Assembly (NCBI GenBank): GCA_022495995.1 | Contig: JAFEMH010002099.1 | Coordinates: forward strand, 186,001-250,000 | Length of the DNA stretch: 64,000 bases | Direction: 5' to 3' | Source: Adenophora triphylla var. japonica | Lineage: Eukaryota > Streptophyta > Magnoliopsida > Asterales > Campanulaceae | Part shown: positions 54,261 through 64,000 of the stretch, piece after piece | How positions within the stretch are numbered: the stretch's first letter is position 1 | How the letters are laid out: each line of letters opens with the position of its first letter | The notes under the pieces: model-generated | What the model was told of the DNA's origin: nothing | What the model saw: only the letters and a program-made list of their open reading frames with translations | Databases searched by the model: none | Made by a program: the position numbers and the translations under genes

Positions 54261-55885
54261 TTTGACTCATTTGCATCACTTGAATGATTTATGTGTTATA
54301 AGAAGTGTTTGAATGGTGCTTGTTGCAAATAAAAAAATCAACAAAATTAATAAGGAAGTTTTGGTAACATTAAAAAAAACAAATTCAATAAAAACATATT
54401 ACCATGCTATAAGAAAGTTTTGATATGTTCTCCCTCTTCCAACCATTCATTGCCAAGTTGTCAAGGTACTGAATTGTTTTTCTCAGTATTGACAACATAA
54501 AGTGTGTAATGGTAAGTTCTGTTGTCACCTCTATGTAAGGGCAAGAAGAACTGCAAGAGAATAACAGTTCCAATGAGTGAATTGTCTTGAACCAGTGCAT
54601 ATGTTTCCTAATGCCAGCGTTTGTGACTTACCAGTGCAGGTGATTTTGTGTACCAGTGTTTGGGTTAATAAGTGTCAGTGCATGTGTTATAAAGTGTCAG
54701 TGTTTGTTTTATAAGTACCGGTGTTAGTCCAAGAGCTAAAACATTATAATGTGCTAGTGCATGTATTTATAAATGCCATTACTTGTATTTCTAATTTTTA
54801 GTGTTATTCTTTTATAATGTTAGTGCTATTATTTTATAGTGGTAGTGCTATTCTTTTATATTGCCAGTATTAGTCTTTTAATGTACCAGTGTTTGCCTTT
54901 ATAAAATAACATTGCATACCAATTTAACTTCACTCATATCAATTCCCTCAGCATTGACATTAAGCCCAATCCAATGTATCAAAGACTCTGTAATTTCTTG
55001 ACCAACATTTTGCACAATATCTTGAGGATTCTTCTTTATACGTTATACCCAAGCATTTTGTATAACACATTAATAACATCAAATTTTACCAAATTTAGCA
55101 TAAATATAATTTAATTAACAAATAATCATATGTAGAGAACTTACACAATGACTTAGCCCAAAAATAAACATCCCCATTCTACCAAACTTTCGTTCGTAAT
55201 TATTAAGAAGTAAAGCCCAACACTCAATGGTATTTGAAGTTATTTGCCTATCTTCTTCCAAGCTCAAAATATCTTCAAGTAACAAGATATGTACCATTGT
55301 ATACATAGGATGACACTCGCTATAAAAGAAAAAAAAATAGTAAATGCTTTTAAGTACCAGTGTATACGTTTATTGAGTGCTAGTGTTTGTGTTTATAAAT
55401 GACAGCACATATTTATAAAAGGTGCCAGTGTTTTGTGTTCATAAGGTGCCAGTGTTTTGTATTGGTAAGTGAGTGCTAGTGTTACATTTATTGAGTTCTA
55501 GTGTTTGTGTTTATAAATGACAACACATATTTATAAAAGGTGCCAGTATTTTGTATTGGTAAGTGCCAGTGTTAAATAAATTTATAGATTACCCTTTAAG
55601 AGTTCTTGAAAAGTGTGTAAACATACATAGGTCAACAACCTCCTTCCTTAGCTTCGACATTGATAGAAAAATATCAGGGTTGCTAATCATAAACAGAGAA
55701 CAATATACAACTTTCTCGTTAGTTGTTCCATAAATCAATGAGCACCCTACATTAAACATCTCGTAACAACTCCCAAGGCAACTCTTATTTATATTCTTTA
55801 CCAAATTTCCAACATCTTTCGTCAATCTCTTCCCTATCATCTTCTTGACCTTTTTCATATATTTTGTCACAAGGATAAACTTCAT
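54029..55885 (-). pseudogene. Ulp1-like (C48) cysteine protease, catalytic part (broken)
   Basis: Segments read from high to low coordinates: 55885-55589 (SNPDIFLSMSKLRKEVVDLC), 55306-55115 (ECWALLLNNYERKFGRMGMF, then FGLSHCVS), 54600-54385 (THFMLSILRKTIQYLDNLAM), 54244-54029 (NENCCNKDCALYLMAEMRQF, then ELCDHSSRLLIAEIL). The C48 triad can be seen: His in THFML, Asp in YLDNL and Cys in KDCALYLM. Repeat-tract sequence and stops separate the pieces. They could be exons with repeat-filled introns or a decayed gene. C48 proteases cut SUMO-like tags. Transposon-borne copies are common in plant MULEs. Confidence 0.7.
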
Positions 55886-56360
55886 CTATCACATGCAAAA
55901 TCTCATTTAAATCTTGTTTGTTTTGTACCATATCTTCTCTTTTTTCATCTCTTGGTTGCTGAGAAAAAATGTCAAATGACGGAGTTGAACCTTTTTATTC
56001 CCATATCAGCCTTTGTTTTCTTCAAAAGTTCTGAAACAATAGTATCAATCTCGTAAAAATCTTCATCGTTAAAATATCTTCTTCTACTTCCTCCCCCTCC
56101 CCCTCATTCTCTTTCTCTTTCCCCTTCTCCTCTGCACATTATTTTCCTTATCCTTCTTGATAAGTTTAAGTCTTTCTATATTTGTATAGACTGCATTATC
56201 AAGATACTTTCTAAATATATCTCATAACTCTTTAGTAGCCCGCATCAATGAAAAATAGTAAGAATGAGTGCAATTGTGCCAGTGTAAGCAAATGATTGGT
56301 GCCAGATTTAGAGTGCAATTGTGCCCGTGCAGCCAAATAATGGTGCCATTGTCAGTATTT

Positions 56361-57005
56361 TTAAGTGCAAGTACAGGAAATTAATAGTGTCAGTGCCAGT
56401 ATAAGCATTCCAAAGTACCAGTGTAAGAATTTCAAATTAACAGTACTTTCATCACTTGATTCTGAATTTCTCTCATTTGCACTACTTTCAAATCTCAATG
56501 TAATATAATCTTCATGAAACTCACCCGGTATATCATCCATAAAATTGTCTTCAGGGTTACTTATAAGATAAACATCATTTTCTGAAAAAATTAACTTTCC
56601 CCACCCAACTTTAGCTTCAGAATCAATATTCAATTTGAATTTATTTGCATACCAATGCTGAATCAAAGGGTGAACAATTAATTCTTTTAACCCTTGAAAT
56701 GGAAATCTGTGAAGGTAAGCAATCACCAAGATCATCAAAGATCCACTACAGTTTTTCGAATTTTTGTGAGGTAGCTTAAACCTCGTAACACCCTCACATA
56801 GTTTATCCAAAACATATTTACACCAATCAAACTTCCTTATTTGTGAAACATCTTCTATGAGACTTAACATCGACATATCAATTATTTTTGTTAATACCGG
56901 AGCAAGAAAATTCCAACAAAAATAGCACAAACAGGCATTTAAATTAATCTCCACCTTGATGTAAATCAGAAATGCGTTCCACAAATTTATAAGCAAGAAT
57001 ACCAT
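56361..57005 (-). pseudogene. N-terminal region of the Ulp1-like transposon protein
   Basis: A 214-codon frame with QIRKFDWCKYVLDKLCEGVT, NCSGSLMILVIAYLHRFPFQ and HPLIQHWYANKFKL. This type of region precedes the C48 domain in plant transposon-borne Ulp1-like proteins as I recall the family. It lies upstream (- strand) of the catalytic pieces at 54029-55885 with matching orientation. The C-terminal ~25 residues come from repeat-tract sequence, so the true exon probably ends near 56440. Confidence 0.6.
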
Positions 57006-57469
57006 CTATAGTGTTCTCAAATTCTTCAAAATACCGATTTCTCAATTCCTATTTTCACTAGATGATCGATTTACCTTATCATTTACAATATTCCTAGGTA
57101 GACAAAATATATTAAACACATATTACGTTGTAATCACATATTCTTTCGATGAATCAATTCTTTTTATCCTTATTATCGATTCAAATATTTCAACAAGAAA
57201 CTGCACAAGCATAAGTGGCAATACCTTAACCTCAAGATTCAATAAGGAACCAAAACCAATTGCCCTAACATCTCTCGGTTGTTATGGTGTTAAACAGAAC
57301 TCAAAAGGTCTTTTAGAAGTACAAGAATGTTCAAATTTATCAGCTACTGTAGGTTTCTTACTAATAGTATCAAAATCATCATCATACTTATCCCTTTTAC
57401 GCTTTGAGGATTTTGATGGACCTAAAAATACATAGTAAAGAACATTACATAGTACATGCAGATAGTTTT

Positions 57470-57960
57470 ATAAAAGTGCCAGCATTAGTTTGTTAATAGT
57501 GCCAACATATGTGTTTCAATAGTGCCATAATTAGTGTTTGTTAATAAACTAACATATGTTACTAAACTAACTAAACCAAGAGTGCCAGCATTTGTTTTTA
57601 AATGTGTCAACATTAGTTTGTTAATAATACCAACATATGTGTTTCAATAATGCCAAAATCAGTGTTCGTTAAACTAACATATGTTAATAAACTAACTAAA
57701 CTAGGAGTGCCAGCTTTTGTTTTTTAAAGTACCAGCATTAGTTTTTTACAGTGCCAACATTAGCTTTTAAAGTGACAATATTAGGTTGTTACTAGTGTTA
57801 GTATCAGTGTTTCAAAGTTCCAACATATGTGTTTCAATAGTGTCAGCATTGGAGTTTAATAGTGCCAGCAAACTTATGAGAGTACAATTTATTGTGCGAG
57901 TGTTTGATATTACTAGTACCAGTGAATGCATTTCATAGTGATTGTGATTGACAGTACATG
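57470..57960. repeat. Right GTGCCAGCATT-type repeat tract
   Basis: Repeats of GTGCCAGCATTAGTTTGTTA, ATAGTGCCAACATATGTGTT and AACTAACATATGTTA. They mirror the theme of the left tract, though the spacing words differ. Confidence 0.7.
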
Positions 57961-58811
57961 TGTTCATCCATAACAATTAATAATATTCAATTGTGTGTCA
58001 AAATATTAAAATGAATCAATAATCAAATGACCTAAATAACAACAGTCAATACGAAAATTTCAATTAGAACAGTTTGACTTCAATGAAGTTCGAAATGAAG
58101 TTAAAAATACAATGATTATGCTAATCAAAGTTTAAATCAAGTAAAATTAAGTTTCAAAATCATATCTTTGTTCCTGCACTTGCTCCTGATTTCTTTGATT
58201 TGGTTGGTTATGATTTCATAAAACAACTGAAAAACGGGTCGGAGAATATGTATAATCGATGAAAATTGAAGAAAATTTGATGAAATAATAGACGGAATCC
58301 TTGAAAAACTTACTCAGATAAATCAAATTGATGAGTGCAATATTGACGAATAGAATTTAATATTTTGGATTGTATGGTTAAAAACTGAGCAGAGAATTGG
58401 ATCGGAAAGCGTGTTAAAAAATCGTCCGTTAAACGAACCGCGGGTGAACACGTTTTTTGTTAATCTTAACAAAAATGTGTTTTTACTAGATTTTTGCATT
58501 TTGATATTAATAAATAATTATTATCATATATTATTAATACAATTTTTAATATATATTTGGGATATTATCCATCTCACATAAAAAAAATATGGGCATTGAA
58601 TGTGCTATATAGAATGCTCATAAAATATTACTAAATATCAAATCATTCATTGGAATTTTGAAGAACTGTGATTGACTGTGGTTAACCAAATGATGAGGTA
58701 ATTAGTGGGTCAGTGTGTATTACCTGTGCAGCGGGTCAAGTTTGAACTTGGATTGTTACAAATGGTATCAGTTTCATCTCTAATTGAACTAAATTTTTTA
58801 ACACGATAATT

Positions 58812-58813
<2 letters not shown>

Positions 58814-58862
<49 letters not shown>
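58814..58862. repeat. (TA)n microsatellite
   Basis: About 24 TA dinucleotides, probably grown from the TA target duplication of the adjacent Stowaway remnant. Confidence 0.9.
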
Positions 58863-58865
<3 letters not shown>

Positions 58866-59011
58866 GAGAGATGTGTTGTGAGTACGAAAATTAAATAGGA
58901 GAAAGAATGAGTGGGAAAAATAGTGTTAAAACTTTGTCATTTTGGAAGTCCGATTTGAGATAGGACCGACGAAAATGACAAAAATTTCGATTTAAGATGA
59001 GACGGATAGGG
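58866..59011. mobile_element. Stowaway-type MITE remnant
   Basis: The interior GAGAGATGTGTTGTGAGTACG and AGAATGAGTGGG and the right end GAGACGGATAGGG followed by TA are Stowaway-like. The left end has been lost into the TA array. Confidence 0.5.
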
Positions 59012-59814
59012 TATATAATTTTTTTAATTTCATTTGCAAAATAATGAAATTTCCTTGAAATACTCTCTCCATATCTCGAAATAATTTTTCCACTTTTTCT
59101 GTTAACATAAAGATACTTTGAACAATAAATTTAGGTTAATTTAATTATATTAATGAAAATTTAAATTTCATAATTATTAAACCATTATATATGTTATCAA
59201 TAATTTTTTAAAAATATTTATTAATATAATTAGATTAACATAAAATTATTGCTCAGTATTTTTTTCATCGTTATTAGTGCATGGACATTTTAATCTTTGC
59301 ATATAATATACAGATATATTCCCTCCGTCAACTGGGCCAGTCAAGCCCAAACTATTTCTTGTTTGGGCCTGCTTAGAATTTGAATTAAGGTTTGGTGATT
59401 ATTCAATGAAACCCAATTAAAACTTGGTATATAAATAAAATTATTTTTAAATTGTAAATATCCTAAATGAAACCCGATTAAAACTTGGTATAGAAATAAA
59501 AATAAAAATAGTTTTATAGAAATAACTATTTATATTTTATTTGGTGAATACTTTATGTTTGGAAAAATTTAGTAGTGAAAATGTTTAAATATTCCTACTA
59601 TACATTATTGAATTTTCAGTTTTTTCAAGTATATATTGAAATCCTAAAAAATTAAATTAGTAAAAAATTATTTTAGGAAAAAAACTATTTATTGAAAAAT
59701 ATTCTAAGACAAAATTTTAAGACAATAGACATTCGAGGGAATACTTTATAACCTGATGATGATGCCATGAAAATCAGCCCGTAATGGGGGTGACAAATGT
59801 TGCAGAAATCATAT
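59012..59814. other. AT-rich intergenic DNA, no gene seen
   Basis: Isolated Stowaway-like left ends occur at 59061 (CTCTCTCCATATCTCG) and 59320 (TTCCCTCCGTCAACTGG), without partners. AACCC[A/G]ATTAAAACTTGG recurs at about 59409 and 59470. No exon is recognised. Confidence 0.5.
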
Positions 59815-59917
59815 TGAACCTCGGTCAAAATCTGCAAAATATCTCCGTTAGGGGTGCGGGGGGTTGCCCCGCTATAACCTCGCGTGTAACAATAAGTATT
59901 TGTATATAGAGTCAATG

Positions 59918-60040
<123 letters not shown>

Positions 60041-63000
60041 ATAATAATGTATGGAGATGAGACATAAGAGATACGTTCACAAAGTGAGTAGGGTTATAGA
60101 TATATATGTGAGTAATCGTATAGTTGATATTTGGGTGGGTTGGAGGGTCCCATCGTATGTATTTGGTATAAGTAAATATGTGGTATATTTGGCTATATGA
60201 TACTTTATATATGTGTATGTATAAATATATACAAAAAGTCAGGGTTCATCGGTAGCCCCCTACTACGAGTGATGATTATTTATGGTCGGAGCGAGTAGTA
60301 TGATTTTGATAAAGACTGGCTTGAGTATATATTTATGGTCGGAGCTCGGAGCCTGTAAGATCGGCTTGAAGCCTGGGGGCTGTAGTATGGGAGACTGGAG
60401 TCTGGAGACTAGGAGAATCGAAATCAGGAGATACAGTCTGGAGTCACGGAGACTCGAAATCAGGAGACATGGAGTCTGTAGTCACGGAGACTCGGAATCA
60501 GGAGACACAGAGTCACTGGTCTGCCGATAATCGCCAAGGATGGTTGGAGATTCCCGGATACAGGTGGGAGAGCACCAGAAAATAAGCATAGATCTGGAGG
60601 TAGTCTAAATATATAACTCGGAGATTCCCGACAGTAAATAAAGCGGGCACATAGCTTGTGGATGAATAATTCAATAATAAGAAAGAATAAGCCCCCGATC
60701 TAGTCTTGAAATTCAAATATATATAAGCCTATAGATTAAGAGTCTGCCAGTGGGCTGGACTTTGAGCGAAGCTTGCGGCGTACATAAAAGGTCGGGCTGA
60801 ACTGCTATAAGAAACACGGATTCCCTGAGCTGCAGAAGCTATAAGATACATAAACCTGTAGGTAGTTTCAAATTTATTTTCCTGAAGGCTTATAGGCGTA
60901 TAAATACTTATTAGCCCGCCGGCTTTATAGAGTTTTCTTTGCCCGTCGACTTGTTTGTATTTGACCCATTGGCTCATTATTGTTTGATCTTTACCTGTAG
61001 GCTTGATTGATCTTTGCCCGTAGGCTAATTGTTGTTAGCCCGTAAGCTTATTGGATATTTGCTCGTAGGCTTATTAGATCTTTGCTCGTAGGCTTGTTGG
61101 ATCATTGCCCGTAGTCTTATTGTTGCCCGTAGGCTTATTGGATCTTTGCCCGTATGCTTATTGAATTTTCTAATTCCTTGTGAAAAACCCTTGATTTTTG
61201 TATGGGAATTAGCCTTTTACACTATGATCACAATTAATTGTGGCCTCTTAGACTTTGAGGTTTTACCTCGGTGTGTATTGTGGGCTTCAAATGTACATCA
61301 CTCTCGTCCACTCACCTTATTGACTTACGCGGTCTGTACTTTTAAATCTGTGGCGTATTTCGAAAGAGACAAGGCAAGTTGCTTTCATATCGAACCTTGG
61401 CCAAGATCTGTAAAATAGCACCGTTAGAGGTGCGGGAGGTTGCCCCGCTATAACCCTCAGGTGTAAGAGTAAGTTTGTATATATGAGATTCAATCTATAT
61501 GAGGGTTCTACAGAGAGTATATGTATAGAGAGAGAGAGAGAGAGAGCATAATAATGTATGGAGATGAGACATAATAGATACCTTCACAAAGTGAGGAGGG
61601 TTATAGATATATAGGGGAGTAAGTGTATAGTTGATATTTTGGGGGAGGGGTCCCATTCCCACCGTATGTATTTGGTATAAGTATATATGGGTATATTTGG
61701 TTGTATGGTACTGTGTATATGTGTATTTATAAATATATCCAAAAAGTAAGGGTTTATTAGTAGCCCCAACTCCGAGTGATGATTATTTATGGTCGGAACG
61801 AGTAGTATGATTTTGGTAGAGGCTGGCTTGAGTATATATTTATTGTCGGAGCTTGGAGCCTGTAAGATCGACTTGAAGCCTGAGGGTTGGAGTCTGGGAG
61901 ACTAGGAGACTCGAAATCAGGGGACACAATTTGGAGTCAAGGATACTCGGAATCAGGAGACACGGAGTCTGGAGTCACGGAGACTCGAAATCAGGAGACA
62001 CAGAGTCAGCGGTCTGCCAATAATCGCCAAGGATGGCCGGAGATTCTCGGATACAGGTGGGAGAGCACCAGAAAATAAGCATAGATTCAGAGGTAGTCTG
62101 AATATATAACTCGGAGATTACCGAGAGTAAATAAAGCGGCGGGCACATAACCCTTGGATGAATAATCCAATAATTAGTAAGAATGAGCCCCCGAGCTAGT
62201 GTTGAACTTCAAATATATATATAAGCCTCTAGATTAAGAGGCCGCCAGTGGACTGGACTTTGAGCGAAGCTTGCGGCGCACATAAAAGGTCGGGCCGAAC
62301 TGCTATAAGAAACACGGAGTACCTGAGCTGCAGGAGCTATAAGATACATAAAGTTGCAGGTAGTTTCAAATGTATTTGCCCGAAGGCTTATAGGCGTATA
62401 AATATTTATTAGTCAGCCGGCTTTATAGAGTTTTCTTTGCCCGTCGGCTTGTTTGTATTTGGCCCATTGGCTCATTATTGTTTGATCTTAACCCGTAGGC
62501 CTGATTGATCTTTGCCCGTAGGCTAATTGTTGTTTGCCCGTAAGCTTATTTGATCTTTGTCCGTAGGGTTATTGGATCTTTACTCGTAGGCTTATTGGAT
62601 GTTCGCCCGTAGGCTTGTTGGATGTTTGCCCGTATGCTTATTGTTGTTAGCTCGTAGGTTTATTGGATGTTTGCCCGTATGCTTATTGGATTTTCTAATT
62701 CCTTGTGAAAAACCCTTGAGTTTTGTATGGGAATTAGCCTTTTACACTATGATCACAATTAATTGTGGCCTTTTAAACTTTGAGGTTTTATCTCGGTCTG
62801 TATTATGGGCTCCAACTGCACATCCAGTCACCTTAGTGACTTACGCGGTCTGGACTTTTAATTCTGTGGCGTATTGCGAAAGAGTCATGGCAAGTTGCTT
62901 TCATATCGAACCTCGACCAAGATCTGTAATATAGCATCGTTAGGAGTGCGGGGGTTGCCCCGCTATAATTATCGGGTGTAATCGTAAGTAAGTATATATG

Positions 63001-63188
63001 AGAGTCAATGTATATAAGAGTTCTAGATAGAGTGTATGTAGAGAGAGAGCATAATAATAATGTATGGAGATTAGACATAAGAGATACCATCACAAAGTGA
63101 GGAGAGTTATAGATATATAGGGGAGTAAGTGTATAGTCGATATATTTTTTTTTTTGCTCCAACAGTATGTATTTGATATAATTATGTA

Positions 63189-63490
63189 CTCCTTCCGTCC
63201 CACCAAAACTGAGACCAAATTTTTGGGCATGCGAATTAAGAAAAAGTAAGAGAGAGAAAAAGTGAAAGAAAATGTTTTGAGTATGAAGAATTAAATAGGA
63301 GAGAGAATGAGTGGGAGGAATAGTTAGGAGAGAGAATGTTGTGAGTGTAAAAGTGAAATAGGAGAGAGAATGAGTGGGGTAAATAGTGAAGATTTCCTTA
63401 CCATTTTGGGAAGTATCAGTTTTGAAATATCAGTTTTGGTGGAACGGATCAAAAAAAAAAAAAGTATCAGTTTTGGTGGATCGGAGGGAA
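63189..63490. mobile_element. Stowaway MITE inside the third 1.5-kb unit
   Basis: CTCCTTCCGTCCCACCAAAA and inverted TTTTGGTGGATCGGAGGGAA ends, TA flanks. The interior closely matches the Stowaway at 22962-23246 (GCGAATTAAGAAAAAGTAAG versus CCAATTAAGAAAAAGTAAG). Confidence 0.88.
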
Positions 63491-63555
63491 TACGTGATAT
63501 ATTTGGTTGTATGATACTTTGTATATGTGTATGTATGAATATATGTGCCAAAATG

Positions 63556-64000
63556 TTTTAATCTGTTAGAATGTGGAAGGAGGCAAAGAGGTTTGACATG
63601 AACCAGCCGTCTCATGGAGTTGTCTAACATATGGTGATGAGTTTTGACTCCTGGCCAATGTTATTTCGCATTTTCAACCTATGATTCAACAAAGTAAAGC
63701 TACAAAACAATATACTCCCTCCTGGCCTAAAATGACCTTTTTATTTTGGACACATCAATTAAAAAAGAAATTGTAAACATTGAACATAATATAATATTCA
63801 CTCATATTTTCTAACACATCTCAAACTATTTTATCATGATCCTATTTAATTAAGGAGTTATATTTATCAAGGATATTGGATCAGGATGAATTTCTAACCG
63901 GCTAATTTGGATAAAGATTTACTTTCCTAATCAAACCGACCCAGTTTATTTTTTTATGGCGTCATCCATAACCAATAGCTAAAGTATTAAATACTGATTT
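63556..64000. other. Intergenic DNA, no gene seen
   Basis: A Stowaway-like left end (CTCCCTCCTGGCC, TA before it) starts at 63714, but no right end is found before the window stops. Confidence 0.5.

Larger units (their letters stand above)
34440..58490. mobile_element. Large decayed Mutator-like element with FAR1-type transposase and Ulp1-like protease
   Basis: About 24 kb, or about 11 kb without later insertions. On + lie broken FAR1/MudrA-type transposase segments (36285-37191, 39461-39540, 51031-51760). On - lies a broken Ulp1-like C48 protease (54029-57005). Between and around them are tracts of GTGCCAGTGTTTGT-like repeats (34950-36240, 39560-39840, 50935-51030, 52260-52700, 54600-54900, 55340-55580, 56270-56440, 57470-57960). 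MULEs carrying Ulp1-like genes are known in plants (KI-MULEs of Arabidopsis). Termini are not resolved. GGTAAAACTAGTTTTTGG near 34460 and inverted AGTAAAAACACATTTTTG near 58490 are only weakly alike, so it may be a non-TIR MULE. Confidence 0.6.

Noticed and set aside
34440..58490. Terminal inverted repeats for the large MULE
   Set aside because: Only short, weak similarity near 34460 and 58490 and no shared flanking 8-9-mer, so no exact borders are claimed.

Overview
This window looks like nuclear DNA of a flowering plant, most likely a eudicot. It is AT-rich and has one well-preserved spliced plant transcription-factor gene, plant-type TATA boxes and GT-AG introns. It is full of plant transposon classes: Stowaway, Tourist-like and hAT MITEs, CACTA, MULEs, a Helitron, a tRNA-derived SINE, and Ty1/copia and Ty3/gypsy LTR elements. 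I cannot name the species. Nothing looks bacterial, organellar or operon-like.

Layout. 1-7.5 kb is MITE-rich intergenic DNA with SINE pieces. 7.5-14.5 kb carries a complete four-exon BEL1-like (BELL/TALE) homeodomain gene on the + strand, with a dimeric SINE landed just past its 3' end (14.5-15.0 kb). 15-17.4 kb is a run of Stowaway MITEs and an AACCG-rich hAT MITE. 17.66-21.14 kb is a complete but RT-less LTR retrotransposon (gag plus protease only, - strand) with another hAT MITE inside one LTR. 21.7-23.9 kb is a gutted copia element with Stowaway and hAT insertions. 26.1-26.7 kb is a second copy of the AACCG-rich hAT MITE. 26.9-29.95 kb is a Pack-MULE-like element with 9-bp target duplication. 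It holds a 16-unit hairpin array and a captured 5' piece of a GH3 beta-xylosidase-like gene. 31.2-32.7 kb has a 167-bp Helitron and a small secreted-peptide gene (- strand) with TATA box and probable leader intron.

From about 34.4 to 58.5 kb lies one very large decayed Mutator-like unit. It has FAR1/MudrA-type transposase pieces on + and a Ulp1-like (C48) protease on -, separated by long tracts of degenerate GTGCCAGTGTTTGT-like repeats. Three later insertions can be read in it, each with its target duplication: a 311-bp hAT MITE, a 2.27-kb CACTA element (with a telomere-like CCCTATA/TATAGGG inverted array) that splits a transposase codon run exactly, and a young 10.3-kb chromovirus-like gypsy element. 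58.8-63.6 kb is mostly an imperfect tandem repeat with a 1.5-kb unit.

Only the BELL gene and the small peptide gene look like functioning host genes. The rest is a layered record of transposition. The points most worth checking are the hairpin array inside the gene-capturing MULE, the FAR1+Ulp1 element with its repeat tracts, the telomere-like heptamer array in the CACTA, and a palindromic CACGACTCGTG-type motif shared by unrelated LTRs.
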